The position numbers and the translations under genes were made by a program. Below, piece by piece: positions 37,331 to 47,473 of a DNA stretch of 64,000 bases. Source of the DNA: Diprion similis. Its lineage: Eukaryota > Arthropoda > Insecta > Hymenoptera > Diprionidae. The DNA is taken from the NCBI RefSeq assembly GCF_021155765.1, contig NC_060114.1:11623001-11687000 (forward strand), in the 5' to 3' direction. The notes below the pieces were generated by a model. That model was not told where the DNA came from, made no database searches, and was given only the letters and a program-made list of their open reading frames with translations. Position 1 is the first letter of the stretch; each line of letters starts with the position of its first letter.

Positions 37331-37513
37331 TATATATGTATACAGTTCACGTACGCAATACTCCGTCCATATACATTTTACGAATTACACCCTATAAGGG
37401 TGTGTATAATTATTTATAATATACTTATTTAACGATCTACGTTAGCCTTTATTATAGATTATAGGGTTACAGTACTCTATAACGTAATACACGTGTTTCT
37501 ACATATGAAACCG

Positions 37514-37542
37514 TTTTTTTTTTTTTTTTTTTTTTTTTTTTT
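37514..37542 (+). repeat. poly(T) tract
   Basis: An uninterrupted run of 29 T. Confidence 0.9.
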
Positions 37543-38164
37543 GTATCGTTTTTGTAACAATTTATGTACGATAATATGCGTTATATAACGTTCAGGCAAA
37601 AAGAAAATGATAAAATCGTTTTAGAATAACGCGTTTAATTGTATTAAAACAAAAAAAAAATAATAAAAAGTTATATCGTTACGTACGCAGCAGAGTCAAC
37701 CTTACGTTAACAAAACGTTGAGAAAAACGAAAAACTGTTTACAGAAAAGCGTGAGAATTAAGAAATATTGTTATAAATTATGTAATTATGTACTTAAGAC
37801 CTTAATTTTACTTTCGTTCTACGTTATAACTTCACTCTGGAGTGCCTACTGCGTTATTATTATTATTATTATTCGATTTAATAATTATAAATTTGATATA
37901 TTAATATTTAATTATGGTCATTCTGTTTTATATGTATATATATATATATATATACCTATACATGATATATAATAATATACATTCGTATCGTGAATATATG
38001 TGTGTATACATGTATACATATGTAGGCTGTATTGCGTATGTTTCTGCGCGGGTGTCATAAATTAGATATTATTAATATCGTAAATCCTATGTTTAATTAA
38101 TTTACTTATTATTTAATCAAATTTTGTATTTCTACATCAAAAAGCTAATAGGCCGCGTCTAGGC

Positions 38165-38199
<35 letters not shown>

Positions 38200-38732
38200 C
38201 GTCTTTCACTACAGGATAATTATTATATAATGTATGATAATACTTTATAATTTAACGTTTTATCGTTATTTAATTTTTATACTTGCGTTAACTTGCTTAA
38301 TATTTCATTATTTTTGTTGAAGTTGTTGTTGATTTTATCATCATTATTATTATTATCATCACTATTATTTTTACAAAATAATTAACTTTGTCGTTCAATG
38401 AATTTTGTTTAATTTTTTTTTTATTCCTTTCTGATCGTAATTTTGTTCACTGTTTATAATGTATTATTGATGGTATTGTTAATATTATTATTTTTGTATT
38501 ATCTTTCTACATTTCTATGCATATGAAAATTATGTTGTCGATATCACGTTAGGTAGGTGTTTACAGTACATAACGCAGCACACATGCACCTGACGTAGAT
38601 AAATTGTTGTATTTATTTATTTATTTTCATCGCGTGTTCATTAAGATTAACGCAATATCGTAGGTGAAACAATCTGCAATTTGATAAGTAATAATCTTTT
38701 AAATTTGGAGGTAATCACTGTTATTATTATTA

Positions 38733-38790
38733 TTGTTATTGTTGTTGTTGGTGTTGTTGTTGTTGTTGTTGTTGTTATTATTATTATTAT
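38733..38790 (+). repeat. (TTG)n/(TTA)n compound microsatellite
   Basis: Runs of TTG with flanking TTA units. Confidence 0.85.
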
Positions 38791-39701
38791 TATCATGACA
38801 GAAATCGTCTAGCGTGCAGAAAAGGGAAATAAAAAGCTTATTAATTGTTACAATATACGTTGCATAAAATACACGTAGTATAATAATTCATATATAAAAG
38901 AGAATTTATCTCGTCTATAGATTTTGTCTTGTATAATTTTGATTTTTAAATATGGCTACCTTATTACGTATGTACATACATACAATCGCATGGCAGTCGA
39001 ATATTCCATTTCCAAAAAAACTTTTTCCAAATACTCATGCGGCATGTTGGTTTATAAAACTATGCATGAATTCTAGCAGCTGATGGCGTTTTTTTTTTCC
39101 TTTTTTTTTTTTTTTCAAACGAAAAAATTTCAGTTACCAAGCTATGTAATATCCGAATGATAAAACTTATCTGCAAAACTTTGCCGTCAAATTGGTAAAT
39201 TTGAAACATCGAAGATCGTGACAAAATCGTTTCAGTTAAAACAAAGATAGAAGAGAGAGGAAAAAAGAAACTAAAACTGGCAAGAACAAATAAAAGTTAT
39301 ACAACGATATTTACCCCCTTTAAAATCCGGACCCTCCCCCCCCCCCCCCCCTACCCTACCCCTTATACATATACGTCTGAGAGAATTATCCAAATCTTTC
39401 TTTTAACGCAGCTCGCGTCCGTCGCGTGTAATAAAAAGGTGGAACAGAACAGAATAAGGATTCGAAATAGAAAATTGAAGAGACGAAGAAAAAAACCAAA
39501 AAATACAAAAAAAAAAAAAGGATAAAAATACAACAAACAAACGTGTTTAATTTTTCCCGAGAGGTTAGGCATAGAGCTATACCCACCACCCCTCGCCTCT
39601 CCTCGCAAACCCTTCCGATTCAAGGTTAAAGCTGCGGTTGCGCCCCTTGGTTCGCTCCCTCATTTTCTCTCTCCCTCTTTCCCCGCTCCCTCCCCCCCCC
39701 A

Positions 39702-39831
39702 CTCTCTCTCTCACTCTCTCTCTCTCTCTTTTTCGTTCTCGGTTAAGGAAACTCCTAGCGATCGAACCACCCCGCCGGCGGCAAGAGCACCGCACCGTCG
39801 AATCGATACCTGCAGGGGTGGTTCACTGCGC

Positions 39832-39867
<36 letters not shown>
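39702..39867 (+). repeat. Two CT microsatellites
   Basis: CT tracts at about 39702-39729 and 39831-39867 in a locally GC-richer patch. Confidence 0.85.
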
Positions 39868-39871
<4 letters not shown>

Positions 39872-40630
39872 ACTCTCTCCCCCGCTATGTATGCCTCTGA
39901 TCTCTACGGATACGTATGATAATACGGTATTTATATATATATATATATAATAAATTGGGTAATACGGATATGCTGTAGGTATTTATGTATGCACGATTTA
40001 GGTTATAGGTATACGCATAGGTCTATACATATGCACAAATGTATTAACTGCTGCGTCAGATCAGCTATGACTGATTTCTTAATGCCGAATGCAACGAATG
40101 AGTGCGTCTGTGATGCTGTCTCTCTGTATTTTTGTCAACCTATCTATGCACGATTGCATGGCGTGCAATGGATCGCCCCGAATCTCACACAAGTCAAGTA
40201 CATAAGTAGATATATATACGCAATAAAGACGATAATTATAATGATAATAATAATCATAATAATAACAACGACTATGATAATTTAGGTTTATTATCTTATA
40301 GGTTTGAATATTAATGATAATATTCATAATAATAATAACAACAACAACAACGACGACGACGACGACAACAACAACAATAATATACTACGTCTGTATGCGC
40401 ATAATGTATAATCATAGTTTAGTGTGGTTAGATTATTCTCTCTTTTTTTTTTTTTTTTTTGTTGATATATATATATATATATATACGCATGTATATAATG
40501 TACATGTACAGCGCACACACACTACATTATATACGTGTACACGGATCGTGCTCTATCCATTTTACATGCACACAGACGTGCACACACGCATACACCCACG
40601 CAAGCACACACACATAGGTATGTATGTATG

Positions 40631-40632
<2 letters not shown>

Positions 40633-40669
<37 letters not shown>
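40633..40669 (+). repeat. (TA)n microsatellite
   Basis: About 18 TA units, in the probable 3' UTR of the exchanger gene. Confidence 0.9.
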
Positions 40670-40673
<4 letters not shown>

Positions 40674-40795
40674 CATAATTGAATCAATTAATCGATACGT
40701 GTTTATACATATGTACATACAGCAATTGCGGTTGTTTCGAAGACGGCAGGTATGTAAGCAGGGTCGGAAGGTTGTTGGCGATGATGATCGGTTGG

Positions 40796-40842
40796 TTTGT
40801 TGGTTTGTTTGATGGTTGGTTGGTTGGTTGGTTGGTTGGTTG
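40796..40842 (+). repeat. (TTGG/TTTG)n microsatellite just 3' of Nckx30C stop
   Basis: A tetranucleotide repeat starting 36 nt downstream of the stop codon on the minus strand, where it reads as CCAA units. It would be part of the mature mRNA 3' UTR. Confidence 0.85.
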
Positions 40843-40877
40843 ATGCGGTTGATTGGCCGCGATGCTTCCGGCGATTC

Positions 40878-41118
40878 CTATACCGGGCAGACGAAGACCT
40901 CGTATTCGAACATCAGCGAGACCGCGACGAATACGAAGTACAGAAGGAACATGGTGAAACCAAGGCCCTTGTTCATCCGCCACCGGAAACAGGCGATGCT
41001 CAATATCACGAATATCAGCATGCAGAACAGGATCGCTATGCTGCAAACCATGCCGACCGAGTTCACCTCCACCGGCTTACCGTATATCAGACCGTAGAGG
41101 AGCCACGGCACCGGAAGT
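40878..41118 (-). CDS. K+-dependent Na+/Ca2+ exchanger (Nckx30C), last coding exon
   Basis: Codes the final 79 residues and stop. The first base completes a Gly codon from the preceding exon, giving GLPVPWLLYG at the end of the second alpha repeat. Two hydrophobic membrane segments follow: VGMVCSIAILFCMLIFVILS, then the KGLGFTMFLLYF region after the conserved FRWRMNK linker. The C-terminus is FEYEVFVCPV. The exchanger swaps 4 Na+ for Ca2+ plus K+ across the plasma membrane; the fly orthologue acts in photoreceptors and other neurons. The acceptor is GCGAAG. The match to the insect family is strong throughout. Confidence 0.93.
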
Positions 41119-41162
41119 CTTCGCGGAGAACGGGAAGAAGAATGATAAATCATATGAGAAAA

Positions 41163-41215
41163 TAAGAAGAAGAAGAAGTAGAAGAAGAAGAAGAAGAAGA
41201 AAAGGAAGAAAAAGA
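41163..41215 (+). repeat. (AGA)n microsatellite
   Basis: An AGA/GAA trinucleotide repeat with a few interruptions, intronic. Confidence 0.85.
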
Positions 41216-41433
41216 ATGAATGTATAGAGGCTCATAGTTGAGGCGGTTTCAATATTAATTTGTAAATGTTATAATTTTAAATTTTATAACGTTAATTGTT
41301 ATTTATCATTTCGTCAAAATATCATTCAGGACGTCCAGCTTTAGCAGTATAAAATTTGTATGTTTTGAAAAGCCTGTGATAAGAAGTTTACAGATCGAAA
41401 AACAAGTTTCAAAATAAAAAACAATAACACCCA

Positions 41434-41700
41434 AGTGCGCATGCGTAAAACCGTGCGATTCCATAGGCAGGTTTACCAACTGAATCGCGCCCGGACGCGA
41501 TCTATAAAAATCGCAAGTGTCTCGATCTTATATATTAAGTACTGTGTAAAATTTATATAACAAATATCTGACGGATCTACTTTTTACGCAATCTAACCTC
41601 GAAACGTTTGTCTCGATTGAAAATTCGCGACGAGGCCCAATCACACATGCAATGTTGGCAAGCCTGGTTAACCGATCGAAAAACTTGGCGCATGCGCACT
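41434..41700. mobile_element. Inverted-repeat insert with AGTGCGCATGCG ends
   Basis: The ends AGTGCGCATGCG and CGCATGCGCACT are exact reverse complements, 267 bp apart, inside the last Nckx30C intron. The interior pairs poorly. The same GCGCATGCGC core recurs at 29.05 kb and 54.2 kb. Confidence 0.5.
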
Positions 41701-41801
41701 GAAGTAATTATCACGGTATAGTCTTGATCTGATCTTAAAAAAAAACGAAATTCTGTCGTAGGTATTCACGTCCGTCACGTAATGCAAATGAAGTTACGAA
41801 A

Positions 41802-41802
<1 letters not shown>

Positions 41803-41831
<29 letters not shown>
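41803..41831 (+). repeat. (CTG)n trinucleotide repeat
   Basis: About nine or ten CTG units in the last intron (CAG in the sense direction of the gene), 60 nt from the exon donor. Confidence 0.9.
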
Positions 41832-41834
<3 letters not shown>

Positions 41835-41890
41835 AGTGCTGGACACCCTGCAGGAAATGACAGTAGTCTGGATAAAATGAAGCAACTCAC

Positions 41891-42143
41891 CCGACAGTAA
41901 CGTCGAATATATTGCTGCCAACCGAACTGGACACGGCCATGTCACCGAAACCCTTCCTGGCAACGATCACGCTGGTTATCAAGTCCGGGATGCTCGTACC
42001 AGCGGCTAGGAACGTCAGGCCCATCACTTCCGGCGGTATTCGTACCGTGTCTCCGGCGACGTTAGCCCACCAAACCATCAGGTAAGAGTACGCGGCGATC
42101 CAGAATATTGAACCGATGAACGTCACCGCGAAAAACTTCTTAC
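41891..42143 (-). CDS. Nckx30C exon with second alpha repeat
   Basis: Codes the catalytic second Na_Ca_ex region: a membrane segment [18 protein letters not shown], the [19 protein letters not shown] linker, the ion-binding motif [20 protein letters not shown] and [19 protein letters not shown]. In NCKX proteins the Ser/Asp residues of AAGTSIPD and the Asn/Asp of SNIFD help form the cation site; all are present here. The exon starts with two bases (phase 1) after acceptor GACGCAG and ends with two bases of a Gly codon at donor G|GTGAGT. 253 nt. Confidence 0.95.
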
Positions 42144-42814
42144 CTGCGTCGATGAAAATCGGTTAGTAAATTTCGTACAAACGTATTGGTATAGCAAAAG
42201 TGGGAGGGAGATTATGGTAAACGCTTTTCAAGTGATTGCTATTTCCATTCACGGTTCGATCAGCCAGACGGTTATATCGGCTGATTGGCTGGCTGCTCGC
42301 TTTGGAAAGTGCCCGTAAGCTACGCTGGTTTTGGAATCTTTCCAGACAACTGCAGTGCTACCAGTCATTCCTCCCTCTTTTACAACATTCGAAAAAATAC
42401 TCGATCTGACAACTTGTCGATTTTACACATATTTGCTGGTACAAATAAAAAAGATACAATCGGTCAAATTATACGTTTCTTTTTATGAAAGAGATACTCG
42501 GCATGTATTTTAATACGAGTTAAAGAATCATGCAATCTAAGAATTCGACAAAATGCTTGAAGTATAACGAACGAAGATGTTTCTTAAAAGGTTTTTATCC
42601 AGTCTCTCGATGTGTGAGGATATCCTCAATCACGTTTTTGAGTCATACATCATACGATAGACAAGCGTCTATAAGATCAATGGATGAATAGATCGTCATA
42701 CGATCGTTACATATCTACTCAAATCTAATTGAATCAAGAACAAATATGTTTCAGATGAAATTGTAGCGTCTTTCTACAGACTGAGAGAGTTATCGATAAA
42801 TTTTTTTTATTTAC

Positions 42815-42950
42815 CTCTAGGTGTGCGAGTGTCTGGCAACGTCAGCCACAACGGGAAGAGAATTGGTGCAACCAAGATGTACGTCAGCCTTTTCCGATTG
42901 TTGCTTGGCCAGCCCATGTCCAGAGCCTCTGGTGACTCGTCCTCTTCACC
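42815..42950 (-). CDS. Nckx30C exon: end of cytoplasmic loop and next membrane segment
   Basis: A 136-nt exon in phase 0 at its start, reading GEEDESPEALDMGWPSNNRK, then LTYILVAPILFPLWLTLPDT and RTPRG. The acidic start is the end of the large cytoplasmic loop, WPS...RKRLTY is a conserved NCKX lead-in, and the hydrophobic stretch is a membrane helix. Acceptor CTCGCAG, donor AGAG|GTAAAT. The ends match the neighbouring exon phases. Confidence 0.93.
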
Positions 42951-44207
42951 CTGCGAGATAAGATCCGAGAGTCAAGCACCAGGACAAGGAGTTCCGGAAA
43001 CGATTTCTCACCCCCACCCCGCAGAAAGTAAGTCCTAAGATCTTGAATTTTATATGAAGCTTGATAAATCGAAACTTCGAGTAACTACGATTTAAGAAAA
43101 ACATAAATCGCGTAATCGCCAGTCATTCAGTCGTTTTTTGGGTCGTTACAGTTGGTCAGCATTGACCCAGTTCTGGTTACAACCGTGTGAAGATATATGT
43201 CGACTACATATATTATACCGTGCATAAGCGACTCTTTCAAAATGAAAAGACTCGCTCACAGCCTCTTTCATTCGCGAACAGACAATAAAAAAGCATTTCA
43301 GATGCAGCGGCAGAGTCAGGCCGACCTGCATCGCGATGTCTGCAGTCTGCAGCGAGCTAATATCACGAAAAGCTTCAAGCGACTCCCAATTTTCGGCAAT
43401 CGATTAGCGAACATCCGCTGCGAGGCGATTGCCGAGCTGATTCTCACCCTCCCTCTTCTACTTTAAACCCCCGCGTCTCCTCCGTCCTTCTTTCCTGGCT
43501 GGTGAATTCGCTCGCGTCTCGTTTTAAAGTGAACAAAAAAAAAATATAACAAAAAAAAAAAATAAAGACGGAAATGAAACGAGAAAAACGAAGGAAACAG
43601 ACCTGGCAGTTGGCCTGTATAATATATACATCTACACCATGTATCTGTACCTGTTTTATATCTGTATATATATACATGTATGTATGCATATATCTATGTA
43701 TTGCAAGCGGAGCGTTTCACGCCAATTCGCGACTTGCCGCACGGTGCAATTGTTAGTCTTTGCTTTTGCTTTCGGATCATGATTCTTGACAAAATTCTTG
43801 ATTCTTTTTGGTATCGATTTTATCAATTAGGATTACACAAATCTCTTCAAATCGTGAGAAATCACCTGATCGAAGTAAAATTATTTGTCAAGTAGTATCT
43901 GACAATCACGTTATAAAATGTAAGTAATCATGAAATACGTAATCATGGTGCCAATTTTTGATCCAGTGAAAAAAATTTGAACAAAGTGTTTAAAAAATTG
44001 GAATTCATCGTTGAAACGTTTTTTCCATATGTCACAGAGACTTTCTTAAATCAGATTCAACTTTATCAGCTTTGGTTGGCTTGTTTATTTTTTTTTTCCT
44101 TTTTGTCAAGTTTTTAATTGGACAGACATTTCCTAGCCGACTATAAATGCCAAGCATCCTTAAATCCATACTCCAAAATGCAAAATCCGATAGGAAGTCG
44201 GTCTTAC
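42951..44207 (-). other. Nckx30C intron
   Basis: A 1257-nt phase-0 intron in the cytoplasmic loop. No coding exon was recognised inside. Loop exons of NCKX genes are often alternatively spliced, and the phase-0 boundaries on both sides would allow insertion or skipping of a cassette. Confidence 0.75.
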
Positions 44208-44470
44208 CGACTCGAGGCCGGCGTCGATGCCGGAGGCGATACCGCCATTAGGAAGTTCCTGGATTCCCGCCGTCGTGCCAGCGGTCGTCGTCGTGGTTGT
44301 CGTCGTCCCCTGCGATCCCTGCTGCAGTTGCAGGGTCGTTTCCTTGGACGCAGACCCGGAATAATGCGCGGCTGTCGATGTGGCCGCTCCGTTCTGCGGC
44401 CTCGTTGCATCGAGAAGAACTTTGAGCGAGGCTATCGCGTGAAGTTGCGTCGCCTTCTCGTCCACCTTGC
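44208..44470 (-). CDS. Nckx30C cytoplasmic-loop exon with poly-Thr
   Basis: Codes 87 residues plus the end of a Gly codon: KVDEKATQLHAIASLKVLLD (conserved in insect NCKX), then a variable, low-complexity segment with a QLQQGSQG stretch, eight consecutive threonines (TTTTTTTT) and GIASGIDAGLES. Acceptor TTTTCGCAG, donor TCG|GTAAGA. The loop modulates the exchanger; the variable part is poorly conserved in the family. 263 nt, phases consistent with both neighbours. Confidence 0.9.
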
Positions 44471-44569
44471 CTGCGAAAATAGAAACACCAGCATCTCAGT
44501 TATCACTGACGCAATTGCGAGCGTCTTGCGAATATTTCAGAGATATGAGTGCATGTCGTGTTATTGTGG

Positions 44570-44571
<2 letters not shown>

Positions 44572-44603
<32 letters not shown>
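44572..44603 (+). repeat. poly(T) tract
   Basis: 32 consecutive T inside the large intron, close to its 3' splice site (A tract on the gene's strand). Confidence 0.9.
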
Positions 44604-44605
<2 letters not shown>

Positions 44606-45320
44606 TATATCAAAGCGTTCAGAGCAATTTGAGGTTAAGGGCTTTATTATTCATACTTTGACGAATATTTCAGAATTTTTTCATTGAAATTTATAACAAA
44701 ATGGCGATACGGCGCATATATGGAGCGATAGACTACGTTTTCAATCCGGTGATACAGATTTCTCGGTCAATTTTTATCCTATCGTGTTGAAATTTTGGAC
44801 ACAATCTTTAAAACGTGTTTATCGATATGAGCTTGTGGTTACATTTTGTAATTTCAATCAAAAAATTTTTTCGAACATTTGGGCTACGAGGTCAAGCCTG
44901 AAAGAGTGTTTTAAACTCAAGAAAATTTTTCTATCTATTACAAATTGCACAGTGATGTCGGGAGATTCGGCACCGCAAAACCCCTAGAGTTCGAAGTTGT
45001 TCGCTACTTATACACGCCATGCCGCCATTTTATTATGAATTTAAATGAAAAAATTCAAAAATCATCTTGAAACTATAAATAATAAATTTCTCGAACTCTT
45101 CGCTTGATTTTATTTAAAAAATCTCTTAAAAATATCTATGATTTTAGGCCGTCAAAGCTGCCCCCCCCCCCTCAACCCTCTTCCCCGGCATTTAAACGAG
45201 CCAAATTTGCAAATTTGACGTAATGACCATGCATATTTTGGAAAAAATTGTTACATACAGTGAAATTGCTGTACATACGATACTTTTCTTTGTTTCTTTT
45301 TTACTTCAACGTTTTTTGGT

Positions 45321-45640
45321 TATGGTAACGGATGCAGTAGGGTAAAGCAATCGGCACTTATACCGACCGGATAGCAAAATTATGAATTCACCTGTCGTTC
45401 CGCGACAGACGCGTAGAATGGATTTTCGCACAGGCATTCATAATTTACGAAAATTAACTTTCTTCCACATTTCAATCCGTTTCTTCATCTACGACGATAC
45501 TATTACGCATTATACGTCGAATGCCTGTGCGAAAATCTGTTCTGTGACGCTGTCACGGTATAAAAGGTGAATTTGTCGTTTCGTTGTCCAGTCGGTAAAA
45601 ACGTCCTTTGGTTTATCCTATCGCATCCGTTAACGTCGTT
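45321..45640. mobile_element. Inverted-repeat element with GTAACGGATGC ends
   Basis: The left end is GGTAACGGATGCAGTAGGGTAAA and the right end on the other strand is GTTAACGGATGCGATAGGATAAA, continuing through TACCGAC(C/T)GGA and a perfect block GATTTTCGCACAGGCATTC. The arms are about 120 bp, roughly three-quarters identical. About 320 bp, no coding content, intronic to Nckx30C. Confidence 0.65.
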
Positions 45641-46163
45641 AATCTTAATCTCGTATGTACATGTTTAACGGGTGAATTTCTGGACTCTATAACAAACACC
45701 ACTCGTTTTTGGAATAGGAAGCTCGTGCTTGACGATGCATTTTTTTATGCCAACAGAACCGAAAGAAACGATTTTGCTCAATCGATGAAGCAGAACTCTC
45801 ATTTTTATCCTCGTATATTTGATGTTTTCGATTCGATGACCTGAACTAATTATTTTCGAGTCCAATATTATGCATATATATGTTTATATGATATTTATTT
45901 ACTCAGTTTCATCACAATTTCTAGTAATATATAGAAAACAATTACTCCCCCTTACTCTCCGCCCAATCAGCTAAGAGAATTCGGTGCTTCTAGACCCGCA
46001 GAAACAGTCGATAACAGGAAGTTGAACAATCGGTTGAATAGCATAATCGTTATTTAGACTATGGGAACAGGAACGGGAAGCCCGATTGCCGTAGTGATTC
46101 ATCGCCGTAGTAACTATACAAGCAGATTTAAGGTACCTAGAGAAGCACCACTGCAACCACAAC

Positions 46164-46722
46164 TAGACAAGTTACTGCTCGTACTGGTTGTAACATCTAT
46201 TATTCAGGTGCACCGGCGCTACTGATAAATGCAGCAAATGCTTTCTCGTTGAGTCGAGGTGTTGTAATTACTCACGTAATATAAAGACTACACGGATTGC
46301 TGTTGGCCTTTGAACTCTATGGTGGCGCCCGGCTAGTGGCGAAAATCTGAACAGTCCTATTTAGGATAGAATTCGAAGTTGATTGACTGCATATCAAATT
46401 CTAAACTAATAGGACTATTCGGAAATTCACCAAAAGGTGGGCGCCACTATAGAATTAAAATACCAATTCAGAGTAAAGGGCGATTAACTCTCTCTAACCT
46501 CAAAAAATTTTCACTGTTGTCAATAGGGCACAACTTTCACTGACGTGATACGTCAACATTTTGAGGTTAGAAACAGCTGATGTCTGTTATCAGTATGTAT
46601 AGCAACACGTGAGGAAATTACAAGACCTTGACGCAACGAGAAAGCATTTACTCCATTTCCCAGCAGCGCCTGTGCGTCTAAATAATAGATGTGAAAACCA
46701 GCATGAGCGGTAACTTGTCTAC
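46164..46722. mobile_element. Composite foldback element with nested palindromes
   Basis: Outer arms (about 46165-46275 and 46608-46721) are reverse complements over about 110 bp: TAGACAAGTTAC at one end, with ACATCTATTATT and AATGCTTTCTCGTTG further in. Inside lie a second palindrome (46313-46457, AACTCTATGGTGGCGCC against GGGCGCCACTATAGAATT) and a third (46494-46570, CTAACCTCAAAA against TTTTGAGGTTAG). The simplest reading is an outer MITE into which other MITEs inserted. Confidence 0.65.
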
Positions 46723-46725
46723 CTA

Positions 46726-46832
46726 ACTAATTGAGCACAAATGCCAAAGACAACTGTCAAAATTTTTTAGGTTAGAGACAGTTGCTCATCCTGGCAAACG
46801 GGCCATGCAGTCGTTAGGAATTCACTCTGTAT
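46726..46832. mobile_element. Truncated copy of the GAATTCCTAACGACT family
   Basis: This carries the right half of the element seen complete at 56836-57153: AACTGTCAAAATTTTTTAGGTTA, then GGCCATGCAGTCGTTAGGAATTC. The left terminal repeat is absent next to it. Confidence 0.5.
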
Positions 46833-47443
46833 ATGGGTGCAAGGAAATTCTCAGAAGATATTCGTTTGTTAGAGTTACTAAAGGTTCAAGTAAAATCGGT
46901 AACGCTACAATAACTATCAAATATTGTTAAAATTTCATTTTAAAATATCATACGATTACCTATTTAGTGTATTTGAAAATAATACCAAGACATACTAGAT
47001 TTTTTGCGTAAATGTTAAAAAACTAATTTTCATCCTGTACACAAAACGCGCTGTTTCTTGGGCATGGTGAAAAAATAAAAATAGGTCAGAACTGCGTAAT
47101 ACCGACAACTGGAAGTTTCTCGGCCTACTTCCGGCTGATATTAAATAATAACAGGAATTCACCACAGTTCTTATATGCACATTGCAGCCAACCTCCGGCG
47201 TTTACGACGTCGTGTCACCGTTTGTAATATACGAGTATGCACCATACTCGCATCAGCGCATTCTTATCTATGGGGAAATGGGAAATATACGTGCAGGGAC
47301 ATTACGTCTTCTTTTTATGCTTGAGCAATATCCAACCGGTCGCGAATAGTTAAGAAATTCATACACGTTTACGTATAAGGATGTAAATTCTTGTCTCTTT
47401 TTGCTCAATTTATCCTTCCTGCAAAAAATCTGTGAGGTTGTTG

Positions 47444-47473
47444 GAAAAAAAAAAAAAAAAAAAAAAAAAAAAA
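47444..47473 (+). repeat. poly(A) tract
   Basis: About 30 consecutive A within the large intron. Confidence 0.9.

Larger units (their letters stand above)
22400..40877. other. 18-kb AT-rich, microsatellite-dense block; possible extended 3' UTR of Nckx30C
   Basis: No convincing coding exon on either strand; the open frames are poly-Phe, poly-Ile, poly-Tyr/Ile or poly-Asn artefacts of T, AT and AAT repeats. Simple repeats are far denser than in the flanks, long T tracts predominate on the plus strand, and at least seven inverted-repeat elements are embedded. The block lies immediately 3' of the exchanger stop codon at 40878. Insect neural genes can have very long 3' UTRs, so part of it may be transcribed on the minus strand. 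A proximal AATAAA on that strand is at 40292-40287. The extent is inference. Confidence 0.4.
41119..41890 (-). other. Nckx30C intron with MITE-like insert, AGA and CTG repeats
   Basis: A 772-nt GT-AG intron (donor GGTGAGTTG) between the two halves of the second alpha-repeat region. It contains an (AGA)n tract at 41163-41215, an inverted-repeat insert at 41434-41700 and a CTG tract at about 41803-41831. Confidence 0.85.

Noticed and set aside
39363..39919. Possible gene in the GC-richer patch with Arg/Glu- or Ser/Leu-rich frames
   Set aside because: All frames derive from CT/GA microsatellites; no splice sites or domain.
40684..41165. Two 120-codon frames across the last exchanger exon
   Set aside because: They overlap the well-supported exon in other frames and contain only the Gln/Pro/Thr run from the TTGG microsatellite.
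44118..44687. 189-codon plus-strand frame
   Set aside because: Antisense of the Nckx30C loop exon, then continues into the poly(T) tract as poly-Phe.
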